Shown here one piece after another: positions 7,583 to 9,545 of a stretch of 9,545 nucleotides of DNA. The DNA is taken from positions 1 to 9,545 of the forward strand of contig PBSR01000052.1 of the NCBI GenBank assembly GCA_002726335.1. The letters run 5' to 3'. The notes under the pieces were generated by a model that saw only the letters and a program-made list of their open reading frames with translations, searched no databases and had not been told where the DNA came from. A program made the position numbers and the translations under genes. The DNA is from Gemmatimonadaceae bacterium (GTDB taxonomy: Bacteria; Latescibacterota; UBA2968; UBA8231). Numbering within the stretch: the first letter of the stretch is position 1; every line of letters starts with the position of its first letter.

Positions 7583-8398
7583 TCAGTCCTGGAAGTGCTG
7601 GCGAAACCGCCGGTGTACCGCCTTATCACCGTGCCGGTCCGGGCTGCCTTCGTCAAGATCCGCAATGTCGTATCCGGACCGGATCCCGGTGACTCGGACA
7701 GCGAGATCCTCGTCTGAAACGGTGTAATCGAGCCGCCACGTGCGGTAGGCGATCGTGAGGACGTCGGCCGTCGAACCTGGAGTGATCCGCTTGCGCTCGG
7801 CGTCGGTGGGATCTTGCATCAGTTGCACGCAGGCGAAGTTATCGCAGTCCAACCCCGCCTGTTGCAGAATCCAGGCCGAGCGCTCGGTGGCGCCGGCGTC
7901 GAAGGCGACCGCGTAGCGGCGTTGCTCCCTGTCCTCCAGCCAGCCGGTGGCGGCCTCGGGAAAGGCGTCAGCGTAGGGCACGTACGGCTTGATGTCGAGC
8001 ACCGGTGTGGCATCGAGCAGATCGTGGCCGGCGACGGTCAGTTGCAAGCCCTCGATGCCGAGCAGTCGCACGCTGGTCATCCCGATGCGATTGGGACGGT
8101 GGGGTGATCGTGTCGCAAACAGCCCCCGGCGCGGCTCCCCCGCGTGGGGTGGCTGCACGAGAGGATGCCAGGTCTCGTTCAGATGCAGCTCGAAGATGAC
8201 CCAGATGCGTTCGAAGCCGTCGAGTCCCGTTAATGCTTGCTCGTAGCCGCATCCGTCGTTCAGCTCGATCACGGCATGGTTGTCCGGCATCAGCGTTCCC
8301 TGACGGGGCGCTTCGTAGCGATAGCGTTGCGGGCAGCGGACGATGCCGATCGGTTCGAGCGTAGCCATGGCTGACACGTTAATGAGAGGAGCCGACAT
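7583..8398 (-). CDS. trmO: tRNA (N6-threonylcarbamoyladenosine-37) methyltransferase TrmO
   Basis: TrmO (TsaA/YaeB, UPF0066) uses S-adenosylmethionine to methylate t6A37 of a threonine tRNA, tuning decoding. With the start at 8398 the protein has 271 residues. The SAM-binding beta-barrel domain carries Leu-Asp-Gly-Phe-Glu-Arg-Ile-Trp (59-66), the signature Phe-Ala-Thr-Arg-Ser-Pro-His-Arg-Pro-Asn (94-103), and Leu-Leu-Asp-Ala-Thr-Pro-Val-Leu-Asp-Ile-Lys-Pro-Tyr (127-139). The C-terminal TrmO_C region follows, with a Gln-Asp-Pro segment (195-197) and a late Ile-Arg-Ser-Gly-Tyr. The start at 8398 has AGGGGAG (complement of 8405-8411) six bases upstream. A second ATG at 8366-8368, giving 261 residues and closer to the usual N-terminus, has no such site. 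The gene is convergent with GH51 (11 bases between stops) and divergent from the propeller gene. It is a housekeeping gene with no obvious link to sugar catabolism. Confidence 0.92.
   Translation of the reverse strand: MSAPLINVSAMATLEPIGIVRCPQRYRYEAPRQGTLMPDNHAVIELNDGCGYEQALTGLDGFERIWVIFELHLNETWHPLVQPPHAGEPRRGLFATRSPHRPNRIGMTSVRLLGIEGLQLTVAGHDLLDATPVLDIKPYVPYADAFPEAATGWLEDREQRRYAVAFDAGATERSAWILQQAGLDCDNFACVQLMQDPTDAERKRITPGSTADVLTIAYRTWRLDYTVSDEDLAVRVTGIRSGYDIADLDEGSPDRHGDKAVHRRFRQHFQD
8387..8391 (+). promoter_or_regulatory. Ribosome binding site of the propeller gene, inside trmO
   Basis: AGGAG lies five bases before the ATG at 8397 and supports that start. If trmO begins at 8398, this site lies within the first codons of trmO on the opposite strand. 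Confidence 0.65.
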
Positions 8399-9545
8399 GA
8401 GCCACTCCCCTGTCGACATCGGCAGTGACCGACAGCTGTTCCTCGATGCCGAGATGCTCGCCGAGCTCGACGGTGTCGACCGTCGCCTGCACGAACCGGT
8501 GCGCCGCGAGCGTGTCATCGTGCCGGAGCACCCATGGGAGGAGGGCGGCGTCTCCTACATGGTCGTGTCTCAGGAGCAGGACAGGTTCCGCGCCTGGTAC
8601 CGCGCCGGTATTCGGGAAGCCGGTCACCGGCCTCCCGGAGCGCGGGTGGAGCCGCAGCCGGACTGGACCTGGGACGAGCACGATCGCCACAGCCACACGC
8701 CGGGGCTCTACGCCTACGCCGAGAGCACGGATGGCATCCACTGGGACAAGCCGACACTGAATATCGTCGACTTCGAGGGTTCGACGGCGAACAACCTGGT
8801 GTGGCACGCCACGGGCAACAACATGAGTCCGTTCCGCGATCCGAACCCGGACGTTCCGGAAGATGAACGCTACAAGGCGATCGTCCGCCACCAGGCCGTC
8901 TTCGGTCTGGTCTCCCCCGACGGCCTCTCCTGGCGACTGCTGCAACAGCGGCCGCTGCTCACCGACCGGCCCTTCGACTCGCACAACATCACTTTCTTCG
9001 ACGAGCATCTCGGGGAGTACGTCATCTACAGCCGCGGCGTACTCGACGGCGCCCGGGAGGCCCCCGGTGAAGGCCCCTTCAAAGGTGGTCTGCGCTGGGT
9101 CCGCCGCTGGCGCTCCCCCGACTTCCGTACCTGGTCAGAAGGTGAGCTCATCGACTGCGGGGATTCCCCCGGCGAGCAGTTCTACACCAATGCCTGCATC
9201 TCCTACGACCGTGCCCCCGGCACGTACCTGATGTTTCCGTCACGCTTCGTACAGGAGCGCGAGCCCATCCCGGACTGGCCTCACGGCCCCGGCGTCAGCG
9301 ACATCGTCTTTCTCTCGAGCCGCGACGGCCTGCACTTCGATCGCAGCTTCATGGAGGCCTTCGTGCGCCCGGGGCTGGACGAAAACAACTGGCACGAGCG
9401 CGGCATTTACATGGAGCGCGGCCTGCTGCACACGTCACCGACGGAGATGTCACTCTACGGCATGGAAAACTGGCGTATGCCGAGCGTCGCCATCCGCCGC
9501 TATTGCCTGCGCACCGACGGCTTTGTCTCCCTGCACGCCGGCTAC
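8397..9545 (+). CDS. GH32/GH43-like beta-propeller protein, 3' end outside window
   Basis: The frame is open from the ATG at 8397 to the last base: 383 codons with no stop, so the gene is cut by the window edge. The protein resembles the five-bladed propeller hydrolase-like proteins common in Planctomycetes, Lentisphaerae and Poribacteria. These open with a pattern like Ile-Gly-Ser-(x)2-(x)-Leu-Phe-(Val/Leu)-Asp, seen here at residues 8-16. Blade-like repeats include Phe-Arg-Ala-Trp-Tyr-Arg, Tyr-Ala-Glu-Ser-Thr-Asp-Gly-Ile-His-Trp and Leu-Ser-Ser-Arg-Asp-Gly-Leu-His-Phe. The Ser-x-Asp-Gly-x-x-Phe/Trp units are typical of GH32/GH43-type propellers. The late Asn-Asn-Trp-His-Glu-Arg-Gly segment is characteristic of the group. 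No signal peptide is seen. Substrate and activity are unknown; glycan cleavage is inferred. The start is fixed by AGGAG at 8387-8391 and by the conserved N-terminus. Confidence 0.8.
   Translation, partial: MSHSPVDIGSDRQLFLDAEMLAELDGVDRRLHEPVRRERVIVPEHPWEEGGVSYMVVSQEQDRFRAWYRAGIREAGHRPPGARVEPQPDWTWDEHDRHSHTPGLYAYAESTDGIHWDKPTLNIVDFEGSTANNLVWHATGNNMSPFRDPNPDVPEDERYKAIVRHQAVFGLVSPDGLSWRLLQQRPLLTDRPFDSHNITFFDEHLGEYVIYSRGVLDGAREAPGEGPFKGGLRWVRRWRSPDFRTWSEGELIDCGDSPGEQFYTNACISYDRAPGTYLMFPSRFVQEREPIPDWPHGPGVSDIVFLSSRDGLHFDRSFMEAFVRPGLDENNWHERGIYMERGLLHTSPTEMSLYGMENWRMPSVAIRRYCLRTDGFVSLHAGY

Noticed and set aside
8399..8518. N-terminal extension of trmO to 8518
   Set aside because: The added 40 residues are Ser/Arg-rich and antisense to the conserved N-terminus of the propeller protein. 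A good ribosome binding site supports 8398 instead.
1..9545. tRNA, rRNA, CRISPR array, insertion sequence or riboswitch
   Set aside because: No cloverleaf, spaced direct repeats, transposase gene or terminal inverted repeats were seen, and the gaps between genes are too short for most such elements.

Overview
The window is a GC-rich, densely packed stretch of bacterial chromosome. Its core is a carbohydrate-catabolism neighbourhood, with a toxin-antitoxin pair in the middle and a tRNA-modification gene near the right end. The mix of families points to an uncultured, polysaccharide-degrading lineage of the Poribacteria, Latescibacterota or Planctomycetes type. It includes a NodB-fold deacetylase-like protein, an IlvD/Edd sugar-acid dehydratase, a leaderless FG-GAP/VCBS protein, a GH51 arabinofuranosidase and a GH32/43-like propeller protein. 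This placement is inferred from family content alone and is not firm.

Layout, left to right. (1) 28-1317 (+): a protein resembling the polysaccharide-deacetylase (NodB) fold, with degenerate catalytic motifs. (2) 1365-3101 (+): an IlvD/Edd-family [2Fe-2S] dehydratase closest in motifs to L-arabinonate/pentonate dehydratases. (3) 3102-3180: a short intergenic region with a plausible promoter and clustered palindromes. (4) 3181-3432 and 3434-3814 (+): a Phd/YefM-type antitoxin and a VapC-like PIN-domain toxin. (5) 3823-6102 (+): a 759-residue protein with nine calcium-loop motifs and no export signal. (6) 6099-7571 (+): a GH51 alpha-L-arabinofuranosidase whose ATG overlaps the stop codon of the preceding gene. 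(7) 7583-8398 (-): TrmO, a tRNA t6A methyltransferase, convergent with GH51. (8) 8397 to the right edge (+): the first 383 residues of a beta-propeller protein resembling GH32/GH43 families, cut by the window end.

How the genes could work together: the arabinofuranosidase would release L-arabinose from imported oligosaccharides. After oxidation by enzymes not in this window, L-arabinonate would be dehydrated by the IlvD/Edd enzyme in the non-phosphorylative pentose route. The deacetylase-like, FG-GAP and propeller proteins would be accessory glycan-handling proteins. None of the proteins with a readable N-terminus shows a signal peptide, so a cytoplasmic glycan-processing set is suggested. 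No transporter, sugar regulator, RNA gene, insertion sequence or CRISPR array was seen.

The two most unusual points are the interleaved start codons of trmO and the propeller gene on one CATG tetramer, and the leaderless FG-GAP protein apparently translationally coupled to the GH51 enzyme. Gaps between genes are all under 80 bases, so no long non-coding stretch remains unexplained.
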